Shown here: positions 17,247-25,450 of the stretch, piece after piece | How the letters are laid out: the number at the start of each line of letters is the position of its first letter | Numbering within the stretch: the stretch's first letter is position 1 | Source of the DNA: DAOUJI01 sp965224415 | GTDB taxonomy: Bacteria > Chloroflexota > Dehalococcoidia > Lucifugimonadales > JAGWBF01 | Assembly (NCBI GenBank): GCA_965224415.1 | Contig: CBDCZB010000005.1 | Coordinates: 1-64,000, forward strand | Reading direction: 5' to 3' | Length of the DNA stretch: 64,000 nucleotides | The notes under the pieces: model-generated | Database searches by the model: none | The model's input: the letters and a program-made list of their open reading frames with translations, nothing else | What the model was told of the DNA's origin: nothing | Program-made: the position numbers and the translations under genes

Positions 17247-18437
17247 TTAGTCGGCGGCTAAGATGGTGACTCCCGTGGCGTGGCGGGAGCCTAGCTGCCC
17301 ACCGTTGCCCACAGCGCATGCCAGCTTGGGGTCCTGAATCTGGGATGTTGACTCGCCCCGGAGCTGCCGCACCGCCTCGATGAGCAGGAAGATTCCCCTC
17401 TGGCCCGGGTGGTTGGAGGAGAGGCCGCCCCCGTCAGTGTTGATGGCGGGTTTCCGTGGGTCGTCGAAGTTGAGGCGTCCATCGCTGACGAACACTCCGC
17501 CCTCACCCTTCGTGCAGAAGCCCAGGTCCTCGATCATGCACATGACGGTTATGCTGAAAGAGTCGTAGGCCATGAGGATGTCTATCTCGGAGGGGGAAAC
17601 TCCGGCGTCGGCAAAAGCCATCGGTCCCGACTGGCCGCCAGCACTCACCGTGATGTCTCCGCCGTTCTCCCGGTACTTGGTGGCCTCGCCGGTCCCGATA
17701 ATCCAGGCCGGCTTCTTGCGGGTGTTGGCTGCGGCCTCCTTGGAGGCAATCACCACGGCGCCGCCACCGTCGGACACCATGCAGCATTCCAGCAGGTGTA
17801 GGGGGTAGGCGATGAGCCGGGAGTCTATCACGTCCTGGGGCGTAATTTCGTTGATCCCCACGAAGGCCAGGTCGGTCATTGCCTTCACGGCCTCCGGGTT
17901 GCGCATGGCGTGTCGGCGGGTCGCCACGGAAATGTTGGCGAACTGCTCGTCGGTGGTGCCGTACTGGTGCATGTGGCGGGCCTTGACCATCGCGTAGTTG
18001 GCGATGAGCGTCAGTCCCCAGGGGTCCTCCATATTGTTGAACGGGGTAGGCTCCCCCACGCCAGTGGCCCCGGCGGTTCCGATGGCCCGGCGGTTGGAGT
18101 GGGCTGTTGAGCCGTAGGTGATGAGGGCCACGTTTGCCCTGCCCGCAGCGATGCTCAGGGCTGCATGGTTGGCCAGGAACTCGAAGGAACTTCCGCCGAC
18201 ATAGGTGGTGTCGATAACCCTGGGCTTCATGCCGAAGTATTCGGAAATGCCAAGGCCGCCGATGGACTGGTCTCCGCCGGTGTCGTATACGGCGTCCACG
18301 TCTCCCCAGGAAAGCCCGGCGTCCTCCAGGGCTTTGGCCGCGGAGTGGGCTTTGATCTGGAGCGAGCTGACGTCGGGGGCGACACGGAGCGAGTACTCGT
18401 TGATGCCTACGACGGCGGCCTCTCTACGCTGAGGCAT
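17247..18437 (-). CDS. Thiolase-superfamily protein lacking the nucleophilic cysteine
   Basis: A 396-residue member of the SCP2/thiolase-like family. The usual active-site segment (NCSxG-like) reads YVGGSSFEF at residues 79-87, so the acyl-accepting Cys is replaced by Gly/Ser. The C-terminal NTDGGGLSSNHPG keeps the histidine region, and CAVGNGGQLG matches the second active-site loop. Loss of the cysteine is typical of retro-aldolases of the Ltp2 type, which also need a DUF35 partner; that partner is the next gene. The start is an ATG with AAAGGAGA upstream. It is the first gene of the operon. Retro-aldol or other C-C cleavage is inferred. Confidence 0.87.
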   Translation of the reverse strand: MPQRREAAVVGINEYSLRVAPDVSSLQIKAHSAAKALEDAGLSWGDVDAVYDTGGDQSIGGLGISEYFGMKPRVIDTTYVGGSSFEFLANHAALSIAAGRANVALITYGSTAHSNRRAIGTAGATGVGEPTPFNNMEDPWGLTLIANYAMVKARHMHQYGTTDEQFANISVATRRHAMRNPEAVKAMTDLAFVGINEITPQDVIDSRLIAYPLHLLECCMVSDGGGAVVIASKEAAANTRKKPAWIIGTGEATKYRENGGDITVSAGGQSGPMAFADAGVSPSEIDILMAYDSFSITVMCMIEDLGFCTKGEGGVFVSDGRLNFDDPRKPAINTDGGGLSSNHPGQRGIFLLIEAVRQLRGESTSQIQDPKLACAVGNGGQLGSRHATGVTILAAD

Positions 18438-18473
18438 AGCGTCTCCTTTCGGTAGGCGAGATGGAACGGACAC

Positions 18474-18502
18474 AAGTTAGCATAGGAGCCTTCAGGCGTC
18501 AA
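18474..18502 (-). promoter_or_regulatory. Promoter of the thiolase-like/CoA-transferase operon
   Basis: On the minus strand TTGACG (18502-18497), 17 bp, TAACTT (18479-18474). The predicted start near 18467 leaves a 30-base leader that holds the AAAGGAGA ribosome site. Confidence 0.55.
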
Positions 18503-18555
18503 TTTATGTGGGTGGGTGTTGGGTGCCGCAACGTCGGCGACACTAGCCCAGAGGC

Positions 18556-18586
18556 AAGTGCAAAACACTTGAGGGAAGTGCAAAAC
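18556..18586 (+). repeat. Tandem AAGTGCAAAAC repeats, left end of a possible element
   Basis: AAGTGCAAAAC occurs twice (18556-18566 and 18576-18586); the first copy also forms the hairpin AAGTG-CAAAA-CACTT. GAGGGAAGTGCAAAAC (18571-18586) recurs inverted at 20962-20977 beyond the transposase and two accessory genes. I could not find a target duplication outside the pair. Confidence 0.5.
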
Positions 18587-18661
18587 TGACGCTTACGACT
18601 AGAACTTCTGTGCGTATTCAGCTATAATGTAGGCACAAAAAGAACGGGACCACCGGTCTGC

Positions 18662-19912
18662 ATGCCGATGGCCCCAACCACTAGGAAAGTCGTAGTTTCC
18701 CTCGTGGCCTACCTTAACCGTAACACCTGCGGTCAGGTTCCGCAAGATTCCTGTCATAGCGAGCTGGCGGCAGTTTTCTCCAGTCTGGACGATGCCGCCC
18801 TTCTGGCCCGCCTCCAGGATTACCGCCCCACCGGGCGGCAGGGGTATCCGCTCAAGGCCCTCTGGCGAGCCTACGTCGGCTCCTTCATCCTCAATCTGCC
18901 CCACACGAATGCCCTCATCCGGCGCCTTGCAGACGACGATGATTTCCGCACCCTCTGCGGTTTCAAGGGACTTCCCCACCGCACGACCTTCAACCGATTC
19001 ATCCAACGTCTCTCACGACATCCTGACCTCGTGGAGGCCGTCTTCGCCAAGCTCACGGGCGAGGTCAAGGCGATGCTCCCCGACCTAGGCACAGAGGTAG
19101 CCGTGGACTCCACCACGGTCCGGAGCCACTGCAACCCGAACCGGAAGCGCGTCAGCGATCCTGAGGCGTCCTGGACGGCCAAGAACAGCGCCCAGGCCAA
19201 GACTGGCGGCAAAGAGTGGCATCACGGCTACAAGGTCCACATGGTCGTGGACGCCAACTATGGCGTACCCCTGGCCCACAAGGTCACGACCGGGAAACGC
19301 AACGACTCTCCGGAGCTCCCAGGGGTAATCGATCATGCCGAGTCCCTGCACTTCTGGTTCAGCCCGCGAGCCGTTATCGCTGACAAGGGCTACGACTCGG
19401 CGACTAATCATGAATTCCTATATGGGAAGCAAATCCTGCCGATCATCCTGATCAGGCGGCGACAGAAAGACGCCAATAACGTCTACACGCACGAGGGAAT
19501 CCCCACCTGTCTCGGACAGGTTCCCATGGAGTACGTCCGGAGCGACCAGCAGGGCAAACGGCTGTACAGATGCCGACCTCAGGGCTGTCACCTGGCTGGG
19601 ACCATGCGAGGCGGGGTTCACCACTGCGACACCGAGGTCTGGGAGGACCCTTCCCAGGACATCCGGCTCTTTGGCGTGATGCGGCGCGAGGGGCCCGAGT
19701 GGAAGAACCTCTACGCCAAGCGTCAGGCGATCGAGCGGGTCTTCAAGTCCATGAAGGAGTCTCGCCGGCTGGAACGTCACTGCGTCCGGGGCCTGCGCCA
19801 GATCAAGCTCCACGCCATGATGTCCTCGCTGGCTTTCCAGGCGACGGCTCTCGTGCACCTACGGGTCGGGGAGGAGGGACTGATGCGATGGATGGTCAGG
19901 CCAGTGGCGTAA
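18662..19912 (+). CDS. DDE transposase (IS5/IS1182-like)
   Basis: A 416-residue transposase. The N-terminal DUF772-like domain has YPLKALWRAYVGSFIL and LRHTTFNRF-type helices. The catalytic domain has AVDSTTVRSHC, then GYKVHMVVD, VIADKGYDS and the C-terminal KRQAIERVFKSMKESRRLERH glutamate helix. It is full length and unbroken. Terminal inverted repeats next to the gene are not obvious; the best candidates are the GAGGGAAGTGCAAAAC copies at 18571 and 20962. A -10-like TATAAT lies at 18623-18628, 33 bp before the ATG. Confidence 0.9.
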   Translation: MPMAPTTRKVVVSLVAYLNRNTCGQVPQDSCHSELAAVFSSLDDAALLARLQDYRPTGRQGYPLKALWRAYVGSFILNLPHTNALIRRLADDDDFRTLCGFKGLPHRTTFNRFIQRLSRHPDLVEAVFAKLTGEVKAMLPDLGTEVAVDSTTVRSHCNPNRKRVSDPEASWTAKNSAQAKTGGKEWHHGYKVHMVVDANYGVPLAHKVTTGKRNDSPELPGVIDHAESLHFWFSPRAVIADKGYDSATNHEFLYGKQILPIILIRRRQKDANNVYTHEGIPTCLGQVPMEYVRSDQQGKRLYRCRPQGCHLAGTMRGGVHHCDTEVWEDPSQDIRLFGVMRREGPEWKNLYAKRQAIERVFKSMKESRRLERHCVRGLRQIKLHAMMSSLAFQATALVHLRVGEEGLMRWMVRPVA

Positions 19913-19921
19913 TGTGTAGAA

Positions 19922-20287
19922 TTAGTGGAATCGACAAGGAGGGTCCAATGTGCAATCCGGAGCCGGTCGACCTGAGTCTTGCAGAAATTGGTGACGGTAA
20001 CTCACTATATTTCTTTGAAGGTGTACTATCAGGGACTTTAGATCATCACTATTGGGTGCCCGAGCTGCCTGTTGCCATCTCGCCGCCATTAGAATCTGAA
20101 ACCCTTCCATAAACTTCGCTGTCGTTCGCTGCTCCGTAGGTATGAGGTCTAGTTGAGAAACCGTGATCGCTAGAACGTCAAGCAAGACCCATGTGCTCGG
20201 GCTGCTATAAGGCCACGGCTTGCTGAGGTCATCTAGGAAGCTCAAGAAGTCCCCGTGGTAAAACTCATCGTCATCCCTTTGTACCAT
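19922..20287 (-). CDS. Hypothetical protein
   Basis: A 121-residue protein starting MVQRDDDEFYHGDFLSFLDD. It has an acidic N-terminus, a hydrophobic helix near residues 25-45 (STWVLLDVLAITVSQLDLI) and a basic helical C-terminal part. The ribosome site AAGGAGA is good. A short plus-strand frame (19948-20112) with its own strong AAGGAGGG site overlaps it completely, and only one is likely to be real; I prefer this one for its length and composition. No family is recognised. It sits next to the transposase, so it is probably accessory cargo. Confidence 0.5.
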   Translation of the reverse strand: MVQRDDDEFYHGDFLSFLDDLSKPWPYSSPSTWVLLDVLAITVSQLDLIPTEQRTTAKFMEGFQILMAARWQQAARAPNSDDLKSLIVHLQRNIVSYRHQFLQDSGRPAPDCTLDPPCRFH

Positions 20288-20379
20288 GCCAGTCTCCTTC
20301 CTCGTGCCCGGAGACTTGACGCAGCTCAACTGAGGTCGTAAGATCGGGATGAGAGTCACCCCTTTCTCCGAGACACACG

Positions 20380-20409
20380 CCCCCGCCTGCCAGCGGGGGT
20401 TTCTCATTT
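20380..20409 (+). terminator. Rho-independent terminator (plus strand)
   Basis: CCCCCGC (20380-20386) pairs with GCGGGGG (20393-20399) across a 6-base loop, followed by TTTCTCATTT. It would stop plus-strand transcription leaving the transposase. Confidence 0.65.
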
Positions 20410-20446
20410 ATGGAGCCAGTATATCACTCCCATTTCAGCCTGTTAC

Positions 20447-20743
20447 CTAACGTACAGCCTGGTCGAAGTCGTATCCGCAGTGGCACTTCCGATAGCCGAT
20501 GTCGACATACGACTGGCACCTCGGGCACACTTTCGACCGTTCTGGTGAGCCGCGCCGTCTCAACGGCTCCTCGTATGCCAGCGCCCACCCGAGAGCCACG
20601 ACCCAGCCAATCAGAACCCATCCTAGAAAGAGATTCAAGGCTGCAATGGCTCCAGCGTTTCGTTTTTGCCTAACCACCGCGACAGCAGTGGGCACGAAGT
20701 AGAGCAAGGCCACGATAATCAGGACAACACCGAGCTCTTCCAT
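20447..20743 (-). CDS. Superinfection-immunity-like membrane protein with zinc ribbon
   Basis: A 98-residue protein. The first 60 residues have two membrane helices (VLIIVALLYFVPTAVAVV and ALNLFLGWVLIGWVVALGWAL), matching the Imm_superinfect family named for phage T4 Imm. In T4, Imm blocks injection of DNA by a second phage; most bacterial relatives are untested. A C-terminal zinc ribbon (CPRC...CHCG) is appended. The short gene lies in the accessory stretch beside a transposase. Assignment rests on the helix pattern and the LNLFLGW motif. Confidence 0.75.
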   Translation of the reverse strand: MEELGVVLIIVALLYFVPTAVAVVRQKRNAGAIAALNLFLGWVLIGWVVALGWALAYEEPLRRRGSPERSKVCPRCQSYVDIGYRKCHCGYDFDQAVR

Positions 20744-20961
20744 CGGGAGACCCCTTGCGGCAAGGAATTGGCTTCTCTACCACAAGTCACCCGCTCCCGA
20801 TGCGAGCCGCAAGAGGGCACAATAGGCCCATTCCTTGCCCATGTCTCGCATCGTAGATAATCCGACTCGTGGTAGAGTGACCTTACCTTACAGAGACTCT
20901 TGCCTTACGTCAAACCAGCAGAGTTGCGCAGGGGAACTATCGGCTTACAGGGTCAGGGGAG

Positions 20962-20977
20962 GTTTTGCACTTCCCTC
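20962..20977 (-). repeat. Inverted copy of GAGGGAAGTGCAAAAC
   Basis: A perfect 16-bp inverted match to 18571-18586. It could be the right end of a roughly 2.4-kb element, or simply a third copy of a dispersed sequence. Confidence 0.45.
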
Positions 20978-21029
20978 CAGCCCATTCAACTCATTGACTT
21001 GCCCATCTGTCGCCTGTAGGCTGGACGGA

Positions 21030-21602
21030 ATGCGCATCGGGGTTATTACGGACACTCACCTGCCGGCGCTGGCCAGAACTCTCGACGCTCTGGGGCCTGC
21101 GCCCGCAGAGTTTCTCTCCAACGTGGACCTGATTCTTCACAGCGGCGACCTGACGGGCAACAGCGTGCTGGACTGGTGCGAGCAGTTCGCCCCTGTCCTA
21201 TGCTCAACCGGCAACAACGACCCTATCCCCGACCACCGCCACAAGGAAATACAGATTCTGGACGTAGAGGGCTGGCGCATCGGGATGATTCACGACTTGA
21301 CTCCCGAAGAGCGGCCCGTGGAACTTCTGCAGAAGACGTTTCGCACATCCGTCGACATCATGATCAGCGGCCACACTCACTACGAGCGGCTCGAACTTCG
21401 CGAAGAAAACGTGATGCTGATGAACAGCGGCAGTCCCAGTTTTCCCCGGCAGAAGGAACTGAGGCTGGGCACAGTGGGGTTGCTGGAAATCACAAAGGAC
21501 TCGGTTCACGCGGAGATAATCCGGCTAGGGGAGTCGGAGGGGAGACCCAACCCTGGTCAAGCCATGAGCCTGGATATGTTCCGAGACGGCCCTATCGGTT
21601 AG
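21030..21602 (+). CDS. YfcE/MJ0936-family metallophosphoesterase
   Basis: A 190-residue calcineurin-like phosphoesterase with the metal-binding series DTH (RIGVITDTHLP), HSGD, GNND, H in MIHDLT and SGHTH. The family hydrolyses phosphodiesters in vitro and its natural substrates are usually unknown. The start is the ATG immediately before RIGVITDTH. The frame is open 195 bp further upstream, but that part has no family resemblance and crosses the repeat at 20962. It converges with the CoA-transferase gene at 21616. Confidence 0.88.
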   Translation: MRIGVITDTHLPALARTLDALGPAPAEFLSNVDLILHSGDLTGNSVLDWCEQFAPVLCSTGNNDPIPDHRHKEIQILDVEGWRIGMIHDLTPEERPVELLQKTFRTSVDIMISGHTHYERLELREENVMLMNSGSPSFPRQKELRLGTVGLLEITKDSVHAEIIRLGESEGRPNPGQAMSLDMFRDGPIG

Positions 21603-21615
21603 GGCAAGCGCCTGT

Positions 21616-22905
21616 CTAGACTCCCGGATCGTATTCGGTCCCGATGTGCCCCTGGCGCACGAAGTCTGCGTACTCCTCTTCCGAGTAGCCCATCACCGTC
21701 CTGTAGACGTATTCGTTGTCCTCGCCTAGGCGCACCGGCCCGCGCCTGATGGACGTGTCAGTGTTGGAGAAGCGGAAGGGAGCGCCCGGGTATTTGTGGA
21801 CGCCGCAGTCCTCCTGGTAAATCTCCTCGAAAAAGCCGCGCTCGTTGGCGTGGGGGTCGTTTACGGCGTCTCTCTGGTCCATCACTGGCCCGGCTGGGAC
21901 CCCGGCTTCCTGGAGGAGCCTCGCGGCATCCATGTTGTCCATTCCCAGACTCCACTCGGCGATGCGGGGGTCAAGGTCGTCCTGGTTGCGGCGGCGTTCG
22001 ACAACTCCTGAGTACTTGTCGTCCTTTGCCCACGGCGGGTCTCCCAGGACTTCGCAGAAGGCGTCCCATTCCTCGTCATTGAAGATGGTGATGTTCAGCC
22101 ACCGGTCCTCGCCTTTACATGGATAGCAGCCTTGCACAGCATAGGGATGCCGGTTGCCCAAACGCTCCGGATTGCGGTTGTTCATGAAGTAGTCCATGAA
22201 CATCTCCCCAAAGTATGGGAGGGCGCTTTCTGTCAACGACAACTCCGCCAGCTGACCTTTACCCGTCCGCCGTCTGTAGTTGAGAGCGGCCAGGACAGCG
22301 AAGGCGCCCTGGGCTCCACCTGCGGCGTCCGCCACGTACACTGCAGTATTGGAGGAGGGGTCCATGTCGGTGTAACCCCGCATCACGCTGTGGCCTATGA
22401 CGCCCTCGATGTGGACGCCAAAAGCCCGGTAGTTGCTGTAGGGGCCCGTGCTTCCGTAGGCGGGCATGCGCAGCATGATGAAGTCGTTCTTCTGTTCTTT
22501 GAGCATCTCATATGAGATGCCCAGCTTGCCCATGGTCTCGGTCACATTGTTCTCGACCAGAACGTCGGACTTGCTCACAAGCCGCTTGAGTATTTCCAGA
22601 CCTTCCGGCGTCTTAAGATTCACGGTCATGCTCAGCTTGTTGCTGGAATGGGCATTGAAAATGGGGTAGCGGTTCCAGGGACGCTGACCCGGCTCCCGGT
22701 CGGGCAGCCCTCCCTGAAACAGCATCAGTCGCTCGATTTGGTGTTTGGCAGGCCGAGCCATGATGCCGCGGGTCAGAGGGACGAAGGTCTTGGTGGTCTC
22801 CAAGCGGATAACCTCTGCGCCCAGGGCGGCCAGCAGGGCCGTGCAGTAAGGCCCAGCCCAGACCACCGTCATGTCCAGCACCCGTATTCCTTCAAGGGGA
22901 AGCAT
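21616..22905 (-). CDS. CaiB/BaiF family III CoA-transferase
   Basis: A 429-residue CoA-transferase starting LEGIRVLDMTVVWAGPYCT, with GAEVIRLET following. It resembles the protein at 13544-14779: both share WAGP, LMRR/HRRRTGKGQ-type, DYSMN/DYFMN and QEAGVPAG segments. It is the downstream partner of the gene at 22911, 5 bp away, repeating the two-gene arrangement seen at 13544-16009. Confidence 0.92.
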   Translation of the reverse strand: MLPLEGIRVLDMTVVWAGPYCTALLAALGAEVIRLETTKTFVPLTRGIMARPAKHQIERLMLFQGGLPDREPGQRPWNRYPIFNAHSSNKLSMTVNLKTPEGLEILKRLVSKSDVLVENNVTETMGKLGISYEMLKEQKNDFIMLRMPAYGSTGPYSNYRAFGVHIEGVIGHSVMRGYTDMDPSSNTAVYVADAAGGAQGAFAVLAALNYRRRTGKGQLAELSLTESALPYFGEMFMDYFMNNRNPERLGNRHPYAVQGCYPCKGEDRWLNITIFNDEEWDAFCEVLGDPPWAKDDKYSGVVERRRNQDDLDPRIAEWSLGMDNMDAARLLQEAGVPAGPVMDQRDAVNDPHANERGFFEEIYQEDCGVHKYPGAPFRFSNTDTSIRRGPVRLGEDNEYVYRTVMGYSEEEYADFVRQGHIGTEYDPGV

Positions 22906-22910
22906 AGGCC

Positions 22911-24122
22911 CTACACGACTCCCTGCCGTCGTAGAGTCACAATGTCGTCGTCGGTGTAGCCCAGGCCGCCCAGGACTTCGGCGGTGTGCTGGCCCAGCAA
23001 CGGAGGCGGCGTGCGCACCGACCAGGGAGACTCCGGCAATATGAAGGGTCTGGCAGCATATTTCAGGGCGCCTGCCTGGGGGTGGTCCACGTCCTGGAAA
23101 GCGCCCCGTTCATTGAGACTGGGGTCTTCGGAGGCGTCGCCGATGGAGTTGAGGGGCGCTGAAAGCACCTTGTGGGACTGGGTGGTCTGCCAAGCCTCCA
23201 TCTTGGTCCGCTGCAAACACCAGTCTAGGAATTGGGCCTCGGCCTCGACTTGCAGTTCCGGGCTGCCGTATGTATCTGCGTTGTCCCACTTGGGCTCCTG
23301 AAAGTATCCAAGGGGCCTGAGCATTCCAATTACCCGCTGCACGTAGCCCCTGGCTACGGTCGCCTCAAGGTAGCCGTCGGCGCAGGGATAAGCCTGGGAA
23401 GTGGCGCCTGAGGCTCCCATAGGGAGCCTCAGGGCGATTTCTCTAGTGTAGACGTGCCCGACAAGGTTGCTGGTGCGCCGGTCTATGGAGCCCAACTGCG
23501 TCTCGAATATGGAGATGTCGACGTGTTCTCCCACACCCTGCAGACGAGCGGCGAACAGCGCCGCCATAGTGGCGTAAGCGGCGACGGCTCCTGCCTGGTA
23601 CATGCCAACGTAGCCTCCTAGCTTGATGGGCTCCTTTTCAGCCACGCCTGTGGAGTACATGTCACCGCCCATTCCGTAGAGAACCGCCTCGGAAGCCTTC
23701 CAGTCCCGATACGGGCCTGTCTGGCCGAAGTTGGACACCGAGGTGAGCACCAGGTCCGGCTTGAGTGTACGCAACGTGTCGTAGCCCAGCCCAAACCGCT
23801 CGATAGCCCCGGGCTTGAAGCTTTCTACGACTATATCGACCTGCTCTGCCAGTTTCAGTGCGATGGCCACTCCGGCGTCGGTCTTGAGGTCCAGGGTGAC
23901 GCTGCGCTTGTTGGTGTTCAGATGCAGGAAGAGGCCGCTCTTTTCGGGGTGGGGGATGTCCTCGGGGAAGGGGCCCAGGCTGCGGCTGCGGTCTCCGCTT
24001 CCCGGACGTTCCACTTTTATGACGTCCGCTCCGTAATCGGCCAGGAGCTTCGTGCAATAGGGTCCGGCTATGTGATGGGAGAAGTCCAGGACTTTAATGT
24101 CGGACAGAGCTGAGTCTTGCAT
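22911..24122 (-). CDS. CaiB/BaiF family III CoA-transferase
   Basis: A 403-residue family III CoA-transferase (IKVLDFSHHIAGPYCTKLLA, GADVIKVERPG, RSLGPFPEDIPHPEKSG). It resembles 14798-16009 more than its immediate neighbour, so each tandem pair contains one member of each of two subtypes, as expected for heteromeric enzymes. It follows the frameshifted flavin oxidoreductase gene by 10 bp on the same strand; that enzyme may have acted in the same pathway. Confidence 0.92.
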   Translation of the reverse strand: MQDSALSDIKVLDFSHHIAGPYCTKLLADYGADVIKVERPGSGDRSRSLGPFPEDIPHPEKSGLFLHLNTNKRSVTLDLKTDAGVAIALKLAEQVDIVVESFKPGAIERFGLGYDTLRTLKPDLVLTSVSNFGQTGPYRDWKASEAVLYGMGGDMYSTGVAEKEPIKLGGYVGMYQAGAVAAYATMAALFAARLQGVGEHVDISIFETQLGSIDRRTSNLVGHVYTREIALRLPMGASGATSQAYPCADGYLEATVARGYVQRVIGMLRPLGYFQEPKWDNADTYGSPELQVEAEAQFLDWCLQRTKMEAWQTTQSHKVLSAPLNSIGDASEDPSLNERGAFQDVDHPQAGALKYAARPFILPESPWSVRTPPPLLGQHTAEVLGGLGYTDDDIVTLRRQGVV

Positions 24123-24132
24123 GACTGTAAAG

Positions 24133-25244
24133 CTATACCGCCAGGACCTTGGAGACGCTCCGCCTGACCAACGGGATTACGTCAGAGGCCGCCCGGAGGC
24201 ACTCCTCTACGTGAGGAAAACCCGACAGGATGAACTCGTCAATGCCCAGTTCCCAGTACTTGACCAGCTCTTTAGCCGCTTGGTCAGGGTCGCCTACGAT
24301 GGCTGTGCCGCAGTTCACGCGCACCTCGGACAGCCCGTTCCACAGATGAGCGGCAACGCGGTGGTCGGGGACAGCCTGGGCCTGGGCGCGCTGGCCCACC
24401 ATGGGCGTGCCTGCGATTGCGGCCTGGCGCTGCGCTTTGACCTCCGGGTCGGCATGGGCGATGAGATCGTCGGCGGCGTCCCAGGCCTCGGCTTCAGTGT
24501 CCCGGACTACCAGGTGGGTGCGCAGTCCAAAGGACGGGGCGCGCCCATGTTGCAGGAAGCTGTTGCGGCTGTCGGCGATCCGTTTGGCCGTGGCCTCCAC
24601 GGGCTCTATCCAACCCAGGTGGACGTCGGCTTGCCGCCCGGCCAGTTCCAGGGCTGACCCCGATACGCCCCCCAGGTAGAACTTGGGCTGCTCTCCCTGA
24701 GGTCTGGGTTCACAGTAGGCGCCCTCCAGCTTGTAGAAACGGCCCTGGAAGCTCACCGGGCCGGGCTGGGACCACAACAGGCGGCAGGCGGCGATGAACT
24801 CCTCGCCCGGTCGTACTTGGTGTCGTGGTCCGACTCCTCCCCCAGCCGCTCCATGTCGTTCTGGATGCCGCCTGGGACGATGTTTATGTCAAGTCGTCCT
24901 CCGGATATCTGGTGGAAAGCCGCCGCCATCTGGGCAAAAAGGCCCACCGATACGAAGCCGGGACGTACGGCCACGAGAAAGCGAATACGGCTGGTCACTG
25001 CGGCCAGAGCCGTGGAGGTGGTCCAGGTCTCGGCCAGGGGAGCCGACTCGTGGAAGAGGCCGTTGGCGAACCGGGTGGGAATCAGGAGCGAGTAGAACCC
25101 CTCTTCTTCAGCCGTCAGAACGACCTTCTTCAGGTAGTCGAAAGTCGGGGGACGTTCGGCTTTGAGAGTTCCCAGCCGGATCCCGTCGCCGTCGATGGGA
25201 ATGAACCAACTGAAACGGGGTTCCGGGCGTGAAGGATGTTCCAT
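24133..25244 (-). pseudogene. LLM-class flavin oxidoreductase with a one-base frameshift
   Basis: An alkanesulfonate-monooxygenase-like (SsuD-type) protein in two frames. The N-terminal part (25244 to about 24800) includes LLIPTRFANG, FLVAVRPGF and DINIVPGG. The C-terminal part (about 24800 to 24133) includes FQGRFYKLEGAYCEP, FYLGGVSG and LSGFPHVEECLR. Around 24800-24805 the frame slips by one missing G: restoring it gives KYDRAEEFIAACRLLW across the join. The cause could be a real mutation or a sequencing error. The start is uncertain because no clear ribosome site precedes the ATG at 25244. Confidence 0.85.
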
Positions 25245-25367
25245 GGGGGAAGTTTCTCTTAAAGATGGGCGGCTTGTACGCATCGAAGCGCGGAGTCGAG
25301 TATAGGAGCGGCTTTAAGAAGGTGTCAATCCCAACACCTCCAGCGACAGGCCAAAGGCTGCGCCCGT

Positions 25368-25407
25368 CTTAACATTTCCTTTAAGGTCGGTGAGATACAA
25401 TGTTAAG
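25368..25407 (+). promoter_or_regulatory. Possible response-regulator box upstream of its own operon
   Basis: CTTAACA (25368-25374), 5 bases, then TTTAAGG (25380-25386), and ATGTTAAG (25400-25407), which is the inverted match of CTTAACAT. Repeats of TTAACA type about 12 bp apart resemble PhoP/OmpR-family boxes. Similar repeats lie at 36751-36776 and 42734-42752. Confidence 0.4.
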
Positions 25408-25450
25408 GGAACACGTCGATGTTTCTTACGGTTTCGGCGAGGAGATGACG

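Noticed and set aside
17247..18437. Ordinary acetyl-CoA acetyltransferase
   Set aside because: The nucleophilic cysteine is missing from the YVGGSSFEF segment, so thiolytic chemistry is doubtful.
18571..20977. Definite transposon boundaries
   Set aside because: The inverted repeat is good, but no target duplication flanks it, so it is reported only as a possibility.
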